64,000 nucleotides of DNA from Spiroplasma corruscae (GTDB lineage: Bacteria > Bacillota_I > Bacilli_A > Mycoplasmatales > Mycoplasmataceae): positions 310,001-374,000 of the forward strand of contig NZ_CP022535.1 in NCBI RefSeq assembly GCF_002237575.1. The letters run 5' to 3'. Position 1 is the stretch's first letter. Every line of letters starts with the position of its first letter. The notes under the pieces are model-generated. The model did no database searches. It was not told the DNA's origin and saw only the letters and a list, made by a program, of their open reading frames with translations. Shown piece after piece: positions 31,401 to 42,692 of this stretch. A program made the position numbers and the translations under genes.

Positions 31401-33248
31401 ATGGCGTCTAATAATTCAGAGAGAAAATCTAATGATTCAAAAAGAAATGATCAAAAAAATAAAGAATTTGAATATGTGTACCAAACTTTTGGTCAAAAAG
31501 CTCTTGCATTAATTAATAAATACAATTTACAATCTGACGAGAGTTACAAAAAACTAATATCTTCATACGAAAGAATTGACTCTTTACCTAAAGATGACCC
31601 AAGAAGAGTTAATCTTATAGATTTATGAGAGTCAGAATTTAATAGAATTTTCAAGTTTTTTTGAGAAGGTTATATTAACACTAGTAAGAAAAGTTCAGGT
31701 GGTTCGGGAAGTAAAATTGATGGATGAAAAGAACGTTTAGATGTTAAACCCGTCTCAATGTCTCCCAATCAAAAGAGACAAGACTTATTAAATCGATTAT
31801 CTGGTGGAAATAAAACTATTAATAGAAATACGAGAGAAGATATTTTAAGTAGGGCTGGTTATCAAAATCAATCAAAAGTTGAGCAGTTTAACTTTACTGC
31901 AACACCTAAAACAGGTAAAAATATTCATGAAATTGAGAATATTCTTAATGACTTAGATACTGGTGCAGATGATACACTTGAACCAGAAAGTTTCTTGAAA
32001 AGTGGGTATTTAGCGGATAGAAATGAAAATAATCAAATAGTTAATCAAAGTATAGAAAAAGACCTTAATGATTTTGACTTTGATCAAGAAACTCAAATTA
32101 TGACTGCCGATGCTGTTCCTGACCCAAATCTTGAAGATTTTGTTAAAGGCAATAACACTTCCTCTAATTCTTATACCGAAGAAATTGAAAATAATCAAGA
32201 TTTTATAGCTAATGAACAAATGAGTAGAGCTGAATTTAACGCTGTTAATAAGATTGACTATGATGAAAATCTAGTTCAAAGTGAAGAAAATACAGTGGCC
32301 GCTCTTGAACTTGGACTTGATTTTTTTCAAAGAAATATAGGTGACGGTTTTTATGATAAACAAAAATTAAGTGTAAAAGAAGATGATTTTGAACCTTTTA
32401 AATATAATTCAAAAGATGAAATTATAAATCCTTTGAAAAAAAATATAGTTTCAAAAGAAGGTTTTGAAATTAGTAAAAATGAATTAAGATCTGAAATATT
32501 TGATGCAAGTAAAAAGAGAACAGAAGTTGAATCTCAAGAAATTAAAAAACCATATCATGAAATAAAACCAATAGGTAATTATCAAATGAAGTTTGATGTT
32601 TTAAAAAGACCTTCAATGAAAGAACTTTTGGAAGAACATCGAAATGAAAATAAAACAATTGATGAAATGACTGAAAAAATTGAGTTCCTAAGAGAGCTAA
32701 GAAATGAAAGACGTCACAGAATCAATTTATTAAAAATTGAAAGAGCAAACAGCTACATTGTTGCAAGATCAAGAAAAATTGCAGAAGCACGTGAGTTGAG
32801 AAGAATCAAACAACGTGAAGAAATTAATCTTAAAGCAATTCAAAAAGCTGAAAGAATGAGAAGGCTTCAAGAAAGACAACGTCTTATTGAGTTAATGAAA
32901 GAACGTCAAATGAAGAGAACCGAGGAGAAAAGAATAGCCACGGTTCTTAGACTTGAAAGAGAAAGAAGACTTGAAAGAGATGCTAAAAATAGAGCTGAAA
33001 TTTCAAGTATTGATGCTCAAATTAGATATGAACAAGAAATGATCAAAAAAACTGAGCTTAAAATGAAGGCGTACTTCACAAGAGTTCATGACGATGAATT
33101 ATTTGACGAATCATTAAAATTAGCAAGAAAAACTGATAAATATAAAACAATTGAAGAAAAAGCCTTAGAGATTCAACAATTAGAAGATCAAAAAAGAAAA
33201 GATAGAATTGATAAAATTAGTAAAAAGTTTACTAAGAATATCAAATAA
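31401..33248 (+). CDS. Uncharacterised charged protein with long Arg/Glu coiled coil (615 residues)
   Basis: No signal peptide or membrane segment. Residues 1-30 are Asn/Ser/Lys-rich; about 25-110 form a more folded N-terminal region (FEYVYQTFGQKALALINKY); the middle (about 150-330) is acidic and Asn-rich; and about 420-615 is an uninterrupted Arg/Glu/Lys-rich helix likely to be a coiled coil. The composition suggests a structural, cytoskeletal or nucleic-acid-associated protein. I know no matching family. It starts after TTAGGGGGT and ends in a terminator. Other unknown, charged or anchored proteins follow to 36242. It is separate from the upstream ROK unit. Confidence 0.8.
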
Positions 33249-33254
33249 CTTTAA

Positions 33255-33287
33255 TAGGCAAGTTTTTTTATAACTTGCTTATTTTTA
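33255..33287 (+). terminator. Rho-independent terminator
   Basis: GCAAGTT...AACTTGC stem followed by TTATTTTTAT, directly after the 615-residue gene. Confidence 0.65.
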
Positions 33288-33367
33288 TAAAAGTACAACT
33301 TATATAAGTTTATCAAATGTTAAAATATATGTATTGTAATGATTTATATTAGTAGATGGAGGTTTAT

Positions 33368-34630
33368 ATGGTGAAAAAGACATCAAAAAACAGAAATTTA
33401 AGTAAGTTTAATGATTCTAAATTTAATTTAATTTCTGATAAAACAAAGTTAAGAATAAAAGGATTAATTGAAAAAAGGTTGACCACAAAAACAATTCTAA
33501 TTTTTGCACAAGAATATGAGTCTTATGACTTAGCTGTTAGAAAGCAATTAATTTCATATATTTCATATTTATTTAATCAAGAAGAAGAAATATATCATCA
33601 AGAATTTAACAGAAATATTCAACAAGACCCAAGAAGTAAACATCTACAACAAATTAGGTGATTAGAGTTATCTGAAAAAAGAGAAAACATTAAAAGAATT
33701 GAAGAAATTTTAATTAAAACTGATCCTGAAACCATTGTTGAAAATCTTACTGTTGATACTTCCAAAGTTATTGAAATTGAACAAGTTCCAGAAGAGAAAC
33801 CAAAAAAAATTAAACCATTAAAACCAAAAAACGAAGAATCAAAAATCGAAAAAATGCTTAGAGAAGCTCAAATACGTGAGCAAAATGAATATAAATTAAG
33901 AGAGAAAAAGGCTGCAGAAGAAAAACTTAAAAAAGAACAATATGAAAAAGAAAAAGAATTAAGAGCAAAAAAACAGGCGGAAAATAAAGAAGTTAAGTCA
34001 GATAAAGTCAAAAAAAATAATAATCTAATAGAATCTAAATCAGAAAAAGAAATTCAAATTAAGAAAAAAGATACTATAAAAAAAGAAATTAAGAAATCAC
34101 AACCTAATATAGTAATAAATCATAACCAGACCGAAGAAAAACAAGTTTCTACTGCTAAAGTTGATAGAAATTATGAAAAAGAACAAGCTGAAAAAGAAAA
34201 GTTATGAAAAGAATTATATGGATCAACTAGAAGTGTAGGCGGAAAAGTACCTAACGATAATGAAAATAACTCAAAAAAAGTTTTTGTTCCAACCGATAAA
34301 ACACCATCAATAGATTTTGATGAACTAACACATTTTGTAATTTGTGGAAGATCTTTTGAAATTGCTGAATACTCAAGTGCTAATAATAAATATTTTATAT
34401 TTTGAAGAAAAATGGCTAAAAAGTTTAAAATGTCTAATTTAACTGTATGACTAAATCTAAATATTAATAAACAGCCTAAATTATTGAAAAAAAGACTTAA
34501 GTTTGAGAAAAAAATCGAAAAAAGATTTAAATTAAATAATCAATTAGATTCAAGAGTAAAAAAAGAAAAACCAATGAAGAATACAAAAGAAAATGATACA
34601 AAAAATGAAACTGTTGAAATTAATTCATAG
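33368..34630 (+). CDS. Uncharacterised Lys/Glu-rich protein (420 residues)
   Basis: ATG 33368 is placed by GATGGAGGTTTAT; ATG 33356 would put the SD inside the gene. The N-terminal 100 residues are helical (KLRIKGLIEKRLTTKTILIF). From about 155 to 290 the sequence is a highly charged Lys/Glu/Gln helix. A compact C-terminal stretch near 315-350 (FDELTHFVICGRSFEIAEY, then YFIFWRKMAKKF) is followed by a basic tail. No known motif. Its charged, helix-rich style parallels the preceding 615-residue protein, so both may belong to one structure or scaffold; inference only. Confidence 0.8.
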
Positions 34631-34650
34631 GATCATTTTTTTTATTTAAT

Positions 34651-35595
34651 ATGTGGTTATATATTTATGCTTTTGGTTCTCTATTATTGGTTATATTTTT
34701 AATTATGTTTATAGTGTTAATAATAAAAAAATCAAATAATAAAATAAAATACTATCAGTATATAGATGAAGATTTCGTTTATAAGAAAAATAAACAAAAG
34801 GTATGGTGAATCAGCAATAAAGGTCGATTTGAAAAGCTGTGAGATTTAACACAAAATAAGTATTATGATATTAAAATTCTTAATATTAAGGAATGCTTTA
34901 ATTTGGGTTTTTGTAATTCACGTTATTTATACCTGTATAATAAAATACATAAAAACTTTGGATACTTAGTTGCTAATAAAGTATATAAAAAAACAAAAAA
35001 TTATAATAGCATTATTGAGAATATTTGGTTTAAAGTATATATGAAAAAATTACATATTAGATTAAAATCATTATGTAATTCAACTTCATCACCTGAGTAT
35101 TTTTTTTATAAGTATTATTTTCTATTTATTTACAAATCAAGACATTTATTAATGAATATTATCACTAACGAAATAATTCCTTCAATATTAAAACTTGAAT
35201 TACCTATCAATATTATTGAGGAATATGAAGAATTAGTACATCTAAAAAGTTTAAAGCCAGATCTTACAATTGAAACTGCATTTTTAAAAATAAAGAACAA
35301 AATGCAAAACTTATTTAAAATAATTAATTCAGAGTGTGATAATGAAGTTTTATTAAAAGGTGAAAATTGAGTAGCAAATTATAAAGAAGTAGATATTTTA
35401 TTTACTATGTTTCCGTTTAAACATTTTGATAATATTTTATTCAATGAAAAATTTGTAAAGCTTGCTAAGAAATTTAGAATTAATATGAGCAATTTTAAGG
35501 AAGAAAATATAATTAAATTAATTGATATATTGAAAGAAAATAATGTGTTATTTGATGAAGAAAACTTGAAGAAATTAATTTCTTATGGAGGTTAA
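34651..35595 (+). CDS. Uncharacterised N-terminally anchored protein (314 residues)
   Basis: ATG 34651 opens a single strong membrane anchor (about residues 2-26, IYAFGSLLLVIFLIMFIVLI) followed by Lys-rich cytoplasmic sequence. The rest is helical and basic, with WWISNKGRFEKLWDLTQN and IRLKSLCNSTSSPEYFF. No SD is evident before the ATG; the AGGAT of the previous gene's end is the nearest purine run. It lies 20 bases after the previous gene and 5 bases before the cysteine-rich gene, so all three are probably one operon. Function unknown. Confidence 0.75.
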
Positions 35596-35600
35596 CATAT

Positions 35601-36242
35601 ATGAATTGTTGCAAATGTGATGTTAATATAGTGAAAAACTGTATATGTGCAATAAATAATTGTGAATGTGATAATAACGATAGTTATGATTGTTGATGTT
35701 GTATAGAGAAAAAATGACATTCATTAATTAGTACTAATGGGTCTTTCAATTATGTAAGTAACATATTAGAAAATTCTATAAAAAATAAATCTATTGAAAA
35801 ATTAATTAGATATGAGTTTTCAATGCTTAAAAAAGATATTTTAAGCAATAAAAAAAACATAGTTAAAGATGTGAGTAAAAGTTATGTTGACTTAATAGAT
35901 ACAGAAATTAATCCAAAATTAATTGTTGAGGCGTTCCATGCAAATTTAATAACTAAACTTATATATTTTGTAAATGAAGTTTCATATTATTTAGAAGTTG
36001 TTAATTTAGCTGTAGAAATATATCCTACATTTAAACTTAATATTAATTATAATTTAATAACTTTATATTTGGAAAGTGTTGATGAAATATTACCATTTAT
36101 TGTAGGAGAATTTAAAACTATTGTAAAAGAAGTATATAATTCATTTGAATATGAAATGTTAAAGTCTAAACTGTTTAACTTAGATGAATTAGTTGTGAGA
36201 ATTAAAGATAAGATAGAAGTTAAAACAATAAATTATGAATAA
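35601..36242 (+). CDS. Uncharacterised protein with cysteine-rich N-terminus (213 residues)
   Basis: Cysteines occur at 3, 4, 6, 14, 16, 21, 23, 31, 33 and 34 (motifs CCxC, CxC, CxC, CWCC), with none in the remaining 179 residues. That is a dense metal- or disulfide-binding cluster, unusual in this AT-rich, cysteine-poor genome. The rest is helical, with hydrophobic patches at about 110-135 and 155-178. The SD GGAGG lies in the preceding gene's stop region, so translation is coupled. The family is unknown. Because the partner upstream is membrane anchored, a cytoplasmic metal-sensing or scaffold role is possible but not shown. Confidence 0.8.
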
Positions 36243-36247
36243 TTATT

Positions 36248-36256
36248 TGATATAAT
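36248..36256 (+). promoter_or_regulatory. Extended -10 promoter for tig
   Basis: TGATATAAT immediately after the preceding stop, identical to the element before ybeY. A second TATAAT lies at 36267-36272. Confidence 0.5.
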
Positions 36257-36286
36257 TAAAAAAGTCTATAATAGAGGAGATAAAAA

Positions 36287-37576
36287 ATGAAATTTACTGC
36301 AAAAAAAGAAATAGAAAAAGGTCTTGGTTATTGAACTGTTGTAGTTGAAGGTCAAAAATGAAAAGATGCTGTTAAAAAAGGTAAAAATAAAGTTGCATCA
36401 TCAGTTGAAATACCTGGTTTTAGAAAAGGGAAAGCACCAAAAGAAAAACTTGAAAAGTATATTACACCTGTTAAGTATTTAAATGCAGCTTTACAATCAA
36501 TAATAGATAGTGCTTGAAAGTTTGCTTTAGAACAAGATTCTGAAATAAAACCTTTTAATTCACCAGTACCGACTCCAAAAAAAATTAATGAAGATTATTG
36601 TGAAATTGATTTTATTTTTGATTTAAAACCTGAAATAAATATTAAGGATTATAAAGGTATTAAAGATGATTCTCTTAAAAAAGAAGAAGTTAAAGTAACA
36701 AAAGATGAAATTGAAAAAGCAATTAATCAATATAGAGAAAAGTTCGCTATGGAAAAAGATAAAGATGTAGATTCTAAAGTTGCAAAAGGGGATGTGGTTA
36801 CATTTGACTTTGAAGGCTTTATAGATGGTGTTGCTTTCCCTGGTGGAAAAGGACTTGATTTTAAACTTGACATTGGAAGTGGAAAAATGGTTCCGGGTTT
36901 TGAGGATCAAATGATTGGGAAAAAATTAGGAGAATCAACTATTAAAGTAACTTTCCCTAAAGATTACACACCTGAGTTATCAGAAAAAGAAGCTGAATTT
37001 AAGCTTAATATTAAGTCAATCAAAGAAAAAATATTACCAAATAAAGATGATGAATTAGCAAAAGACCTAAATATTCCAGATATTAATACATTTAAAGATT
37101 TAGAAAGTTATGTTAAAAATCAAATAAAAGAGCAAAAAGATACACAATTCAAAACTGTTTTTGTTAATAAAGTTATTGAACTAATATCAAAAAACTCAGT
37201 TATTGAAATACCAAAAACTGTAATCGATAAAGAAGTTGACAATTTGTATAAGGAATTTGAAGCAAAAGTACAAGGTCAAAAGTTGACAATGAAAGATTAT
37301 AAAAAGAAAACTGGTTTAACTGATAAAAGTATTCGTGAAGAACTTAGAAATGATGCTATTAAAAGACTTGAAAGCTATTTAATAACTGATAAAGTAAGAA
37401 ATACTGAAAAGTTCGACGTTTCAGAAGATGAAATTAGTTCAAAATATGAGAAGTTAGCAAAATCATTTGGAGTTGAAGTAGATTACATTAAGAATAATTT
37501 ATTGCCAACTGACCATATCAAAGAAGAAATAATTAAAGAAAAGATAATAGATTTCTTATTCCAAAATAATGGATAA
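36287..37576 (+). CDS. tig: Trigger factor (ribosome-associated chaperone)
   Basis: 429 residues. Trigger factor binds the ribosome exit tunnel and shelters nascent chains. The ribosome-docking motif GFRKGKAP is at about residues 45-52; the FKBP-type prolyl isomerase domain (GDVVTFDFEGFIDG and GKMVPGFEDQMIG) is at about 165-215; and the helical C-terminal domain follows. Length is standard. SD AGAGGAG. It ends with a terminator, and lon has its own CIRCE promoter. Confidence 0.95.
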
Positions 37577-37578
37577 TG

Positions 37579-37602
37579 CACATAAAAAATGTGTTTTTTT
37601 TT
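37579..37602 (+). terminator. Rho-independent terminator
   Basis: CACAT-AAAAA-ATGTG followed by T8 after tig. Confidence 0.7.
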
Positions 37603-37608
37603 ACTTTT

Positions 37609-37635
37609 TTAGCACTTAATGGTTGCAAGTGCTAA
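37609..37635. promoter_or_regulatory. CIRCE element (HrcA operator)
   Basis: TTAGCACTT-N9-AAGTGCTAA: the classical CIRCE (TTAGCACTC-N9-GAGTGCTAA) with one symmetrical substitution in each half, so the 9+9+9 geometry and perfect dyad are preserved. It lies immediately upstream of and overlapping the probable -35 region of the lon promoter. HrcA represses heat-shock genes at CIRCE; lon is a known target in some mycoplasmas. Confidence 0.92.
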
Positions 37636-37641
37636 AAATTA

Positions 37642-37650
37642 TGTTATTAT
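37642..37650 (+). promoter_or_regulatory. Extended -10 for lon
   Basis: TGTTATTAT (TG-n-TATTAT), 16 bases after TTGCAA at 37623-37628, which lies within CIRCE. HrcA bound to CIRCE would block the -35. Confidence 0.6.
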
Positions 37651-37676
37651 ATTTTTGACCAAAAGGAGGAAGAAAT

Positions 37677-40064
37677 ATGTCAAATCAAAGATTACCTATG
37701 TTAGTAACAAGGGGTAGTTATGTTTACCCAACTTTTGAGCAGATACTTGAAATTGGTCGAGACAAAACAACTCTCGCTGTTAAAGAGGCGGTTGAAAAGT
37801 ATGATGGACAAATACTAATAGTTTCTCAAAAAAAACCTTTAGAAGATGATCCACTTATAAAAGATTTGTATACATTTGGTATTATTGCTAATGTTAAGAT
37901 TAAAAAAGAATGAAAGGATGGTACTCTAACCGTTAATATCAAGTCTATATCTAGGGTTGAATTAATGAATATTGAATTAGATAACTTCTATACATCTGAT
38001 TATGTTATTAAAGAACCTCTTAAATCAGAAGATAAAGATGCTTTGAAAAAAATAACAAAATATATTAAAGCTATGATAAATTCACAAGAGGAGTTCCCTT
38101 CAGAAATAGAAGAAGTTTTAAAAATAGCTTCAACAAAAGGTGATGTTGATCCCAACTATATTGTTGATAGTGCTGCACATTTAATGACATTTATGCCAAT
38201 AAATAAAAAGCAAGCAATTTTAGAGGAATTAGATCCTGTTAAAAGAATTGAAATTATTAATGATTTCTTAGATGAAAAAAGACAATCAGCTGATATCGAG
38301 TCATCAATCAGCAAAAAAATAAAATCAAGAGTTGATGAACAACAAAGAGAGTTTTATTTAAGAGAAAAACTTAAAGCTATTAAAGAAGAACTTGGTGACA
38401 TGGATGGAGAAGGCGACGATATGAAAAAATATCGAAACCGTCTTGAGACAGAACCATTTCCAGATAATATTAAAAAAAGAGTAAGTCAAGAAATTGAAAG
38501 ATATGAAGGATTACCAGCAGCTTCATCTGAAGCTAATATTATAAGAACTTATATTGATTGAATGATGCAAACTCCTTGATGACAAAAAACTAAGGAAAAA
38601 ACAGATTTAAAATATGCAAAAGAAGTTCTTGATAAATATCATTATGGTTTAGACAAAGTCAAAGAGAGAATCATTGAGTATCTTGCTGTTAAACAAAATA
38701 CTAACTCAGTAAAAGGACAAATAATTACATTAGTAGGTCCTCCAGGGGTTGGTAAAACAAGTTTAGCAAAATCAATTGCTGAAGCAATGGGTAGAGAATT
38801 TGTTAAAGTTGCCTTAGGTGGTATCAAAGATGAATCTGAAATAAGAGGACACAGAAAAACTTATATAGGAGCAATGCCCGGTCGAATAATTCAAGGTATG
38901 AAAAGAGCCGGAGTAAAAAACCCTGTTTTCTTACTTGATGAAGTAGATAAAATGGCAAGTGACTATAGAGGAGATCCTGCATCAGCAATGCTAGAGGTTT
39001 TAGATCCTGAACAAAACTCTAAATTCTCTGACCATTACTTGGAAGAAGAATATGATTTAAGTGATGTAGTATTTATTGCTACTGCCAATTATCCAGAAAA
39101 TATTCCTGAAGCTTTGTATGATAGAATGGAAATTATTGAACTTTCTAGTTATACTGAAATTGAAAAAATGAAAATCGCTCATGAATATTTAGTACCTAAG
39201 GTACTTAAAGATCATGCATTAAATTCAGATCAAGTAAAATTCCAAGAAGATGGAATAAGTGAAATTATTAAACATTATACAAGAGAAGCTGGTGTAAGAC
39301 AGCTTGAAAGATGAATAGCTTCAATTGCAAGAAAGTTTGTTGTTAAAATGTTAAATAAAGAGTTAGATAAACTTGTTGTAACTCCAAAAGTAGTAAATGA
39401 ACTTTTGAAAAAAAGAATATTTGAGCACACTGAGAAGGATAATGAATCTCAAATTGGTGTTGTTACCGGACTTGCATATACGCAATTTGGTGGAGATATA
39501 TTACCAATCGAAGTAAACCATTTTCCAGGTAAAGGTGGATTAATCCTAACAGGTAAACTTGGTGATGTTATGAAAGAATCGGCAACAATCGCATATGATT
39601 ATGTTAAATCAAATTATAAAGCATTTAATATTCCAAAAGAAGTGTTTTCTGAAAATGATGTTCACTTACATGTACCAGAAGGTGCTGTTCCAAAAGATGG
39701 ACCAAGTGCAGGTATAACATTAACAACAGCTATTATATCAGCACTAACAAACAAACCAGTTCCTAAAGATTTGGGTATGACTGGAGAGATTACACTGAGA
39801 GGTTTGGTATTCCCAATTGGTGGATTGCGTGAAAAATCAATTTCAGCTCATAGAAGTGGATTGAAAAAAATTATAATACCTTTTAAAAATAAAAAAGATA
39901 TTGAAGATATTCCTGAAGAAGTTAAAAAAGACCTAGAAATTATTTTAGTTAAAAAGTACTCAGAAGTTTATGAAGCTATCTTTAATGAAAAATTAAAAGA
40001 GTTAGAAAAAGAATTACCAATTAGCACTACAAGTACTGATAAAGTTACTGCTAAATCACATTAA
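37677..40064 (+). CDS. lon: ATP-dependent protease Lon
   Basis: 795 residues. Lon degrades misfolded and regulatory proteins in the cytoplasm. The N-terminal substrate domain begins [14 protein letters not shown]. The AAA+ domain has Walker A GPPGVGKT (about 350) and Walker [10 protein letters not shown] (about 419). The serine-lysine protease domain has the catalytic Ser in [10 protein letters not shown] (about 676) and Lys in [10 protein letters not shown] (about 720). Complete and of normal length. SD AAAGGAGGA. Under CIRCE/HrcA control by sequence. Confidence 0.97.
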
Positions 40065-40108
40065 ATAAAAAAAACTTAAATATAAGTATTTTTACAAATA
40101 TTTGATAT

Positions 40109-40136
40109 AACACAGACATTAGTTTGTGTTTTTTAT
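40109..40136 (+). terminator. Rho-independent terminator
   Basis: AACACA...TGTGTT stem followed by a T-run after lon. Confidence 0.65.
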
Positions 40137-40540
40137 TTTATATAAATTATTGTTCACACAATTTTAACCAATTTTAGATTTTATTGAACACACCGTGTTC
40201 AATCATAAGTTTACAAATTATTACTTTTTAATTATCCATAAAATGGAGTAATTAGATACTAATTAGTATTATTGAAATAATTGTGAAACTAGATTACCGT
40301 ATTAATTTATTAGTATGACAAAAATAAGTAATAATGAAATTAGTATTGTTAATTTTAATTAGTAAAAATTTCTATAACATTAATATATTAATATTTTTAG
40401 TCATGCATTAAACTTATTTGTAAATTATTAATAATTTATTTTTAAGTTCTTTAAACATATTTATTAATTATTTACAAATAGTAGAGGATCAATTAAAATT
40501 TTCTTATCTTTACTAATTATTTATTAATAAATAGTTTATA
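40137..40540. other. AT-rich intergenic stretch, no gene seen
   Basis: About 400 bases between convergent lon and the minus-strand lipoprotein with no plausible reading frame. The only structure noted is the inverted repeat at 40183-40203. The rest is very AT-rich with scattered short A/T palindromes. Confidence 0.6.
40183..40203. repeat. Inverted repeat ATTGAACAC-ACC-GTGTTCAAT
   Basis: Perfect 9-base arms with a 3-base spacer, standing out in a gap with almost no G or C. It has no T-run, so it is not a typical terminator. It lies between convergent genes, where an operator would have no obvious target. Confidence 0.6.
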
Positions 40541-40567
40541 AAAAAAACTACACTATTTATAGTGTAG
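40541..40567 (-). terminator. Terminator for the minus-strand lipoprotein
   Basis: On the minus strand CTACACTA-TAAA-TAGTGTAG is followed by T8. It lies 20 bases after the lipoprotein stop. Confidence 0.75.
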
Positions 40568-40586
40568 AATTATATAATTTTAATAA

Positions 40587-41846
40587 TTATTTTTTTTCTA
40601 TTTTAAATTTTAAAGTAATACTATTATAAAAAATATTATTAAATGTATCCTCTTTTGGTAATGTAACTGTTGCTGATAACTTTGAATCATCATCGTACTT
40701 AAAACTTTTATTATTAATAGTTTCTCAACAATCAGATGTAATATTGTTTTCATCCATAATGTCTTTGTATTTATTTGTTAAATATTCATTTACTGCTCTC
40801 AGTGCATAAAGCTGATGAGAAGTTGATGTTACTTTTAATGTTCCTAAATCTGTATCTGTAATTATTTTAGTTATATCAATTTTCTCATAAACTTTTGCAT
40901 TTATCACACCTTTTACATAATAACCATCAATATTCAATTCATAACCTTTTTTAACTGTAATCCTTATAAGTTTAATTTTTTGATTTCCTTCATGTAAAAT
41001 AGTACCATTATCGTCGCTATAATAATTAATATCAACCATTTCATTTAGTTGATCGAATGATATGTTAATACCAAGTAATTTAGCTAAATTAAGTAATTTT
41101 TCTGTAAAAGTTTTTATGTTATTAAACATGCTTTCCTTATTATTTATTTCATCAGGATTTGCTGTAATTCCTTTTTTAAAAACGGCAGGACTCATTGAAG
41201 CATAATCTCCTTCGCCATTTATTAAATCATTAACAAGTTTAAGATCAACTTCAGTTGCTACACTGTATTTAAAAGTTAAATCTATAGAACCTACAAATAA
41301 ATCACTATTTTCGTTTGCTTCAATAGTTGCTTCTGTTAAATCTTCATTAAGTGAGTTTTGTTTTAATCTTATATCAGTTGACTTAATTCCTTCTTTATTA
41401 TTTATTAATAAAAATTTATTAATAATTTCAGTTTCAGACGGTTTTGAGTCTTTACCATATAAAATATCCAAATTACCATTTAAAGTAGATAAATCTCTTT
41501 TTTCTACTTTTTCATAATTGTAAGTAATTATAACTTCTCCTTTAAAATTCAGTGAATTTTCAAGTGCTACCAACTTTGTGGATGTTATTGTTTGACTTCC
41601 ATCAATTCTAACATCATCTTCACTTAATTCTAAGTTTTCATTTATTTCATTAATTGAAAGTACTAATAACTGTAACGTAGGTAAATTTGTACTTCCTTTA
41701 ATTTCGCCTAAATTGTTGTTAATGCTACTTAAATCTATTTTTTCATTATTCTTTTCTTCAACTTCTGGTATTCCCCCACATGCTATTACCGATGATGAAG
41801 TTGTTATTATAGATATTGTAGCTAATAAACTTAATAATTTTTTCAT
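40587..41846 (-). CDS. Modular surface lipoprotein (419 residues)
   Basis: The signal MKKLLSLLATISIITTSSS with lipobox VIAC gives the lipidated Cys at about residue 23. The body contains at least two tandem modules of about 80-90 residues (about 37-116 and 117-205), each beginning with DLS.(I/L)N..L and ending in a strand of FKGEVIITYNY or LFVGSIDLTFKY type, then a larger domain and a partial third module. It is paralogous to the lipoprotein at 58560: both share SKESxFxx(L/I)xxF, a DINYYxD segment and DIDGYYxxG. TGA Trp lies near the end. Function unknown; probably surface exposed. Confidence 0.9.
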
Positions 41847-41891
41847 TATTTCTACCTCTCATTTCTAAATATGAATATAGTGATATAGATT

Positions 41892-41927
41892 AACTTTTTA
41901 AAGTCAATTTAACTAGTTTAAAAAGTT
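41892..41927. promoter_or_regulatory. Inverted repeat AACTTTTTAAA...TTTAAAAAGTT upstream of the lipoprotein
   Basis: Perfect 11-base arms 14 bases apart, 45-80 bases upstream of the minus-strand lipoprotein start. On the minus strand the spacer contains TTGACT, a possible -35. The dyad is therefore placed as an operator for that promoter. Confidence 0.4.
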
Positions 41928-42692
41928 TTTATAAATTTAATTATTTTTTAAAATAATGTCCTTAATTAATTTTAAAAACTAACACGCTAAAGATGAATAA
42001 GTTTTAATTATCATATCTAAAAAATTGAATGAGAAGATATATTTTAAATTAAAAAAGCACTAGTTTTATAGGAAATTAATATAAGTTGATATAAATAATA
42101 ATTTATCGTGTTTATCAAACAAATCGTTAGTTAATATTTTTATAAACTAAATTTAAAATATAAAGTACTTTATATTAAAATAAGAAATTAGAAAAATAAT
42201 ATAACACTAAAGAAAACAGATATTAGTTTTATATTTAGTTTTTTTAATAAGTGTTTACTTATTGTATATATTTTTCAAAAAAATTTAATATATAAGATAG
42301 TAATAAGATCTGGTTAATTTTTACAAATTGATTAGTTAAAATAAAGTGTATCTAAAATTATAAAAAATAAGATTTATTTAATATGAAATGAATAACAAAT
42401 TATTTTACTCAATATATTTTTATGTAAATATAAACAATAAATATATAAATTAGAAAAAAAATATTCGTTATTTATCAAAATAAATATTGTTCTAAATAAA
42501 AATTAAACCTATAGAAAATTAAATTTACATTAATAGAATTAGAATTTATTAAATTGATTTGTTATACAAGAATATATATAAAATCTAATAATCCATATTT
42601 ATATTAGTTTATTATTTTTATTAGTGGTTTGTCTTTTATCTTTAATATTCAATTTTCATTTTCTTGATATATACTTTTATTAAGAGGTATTT
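41928..42692. other. AT-rich intergenic stretch, no gene seen
   Basis: About 765 bases between the divergent lipoprotein and ABC exporter. No credible gene on either strand and no strong dyad beyond short A/T runs. Short words such as TTAGTTTAT and ATTAGAATTTATT are simply AT-rich. It may hold decayed sequence. Confidence 0.5.

Noticed and set aside
40222-40230. TTATCCATA, close to a DnaA box
   Set aside because: Single imperfect site in a very AT-rich gap without clustering or neighbouring dnaA/dnaN; not evidence for an origin.
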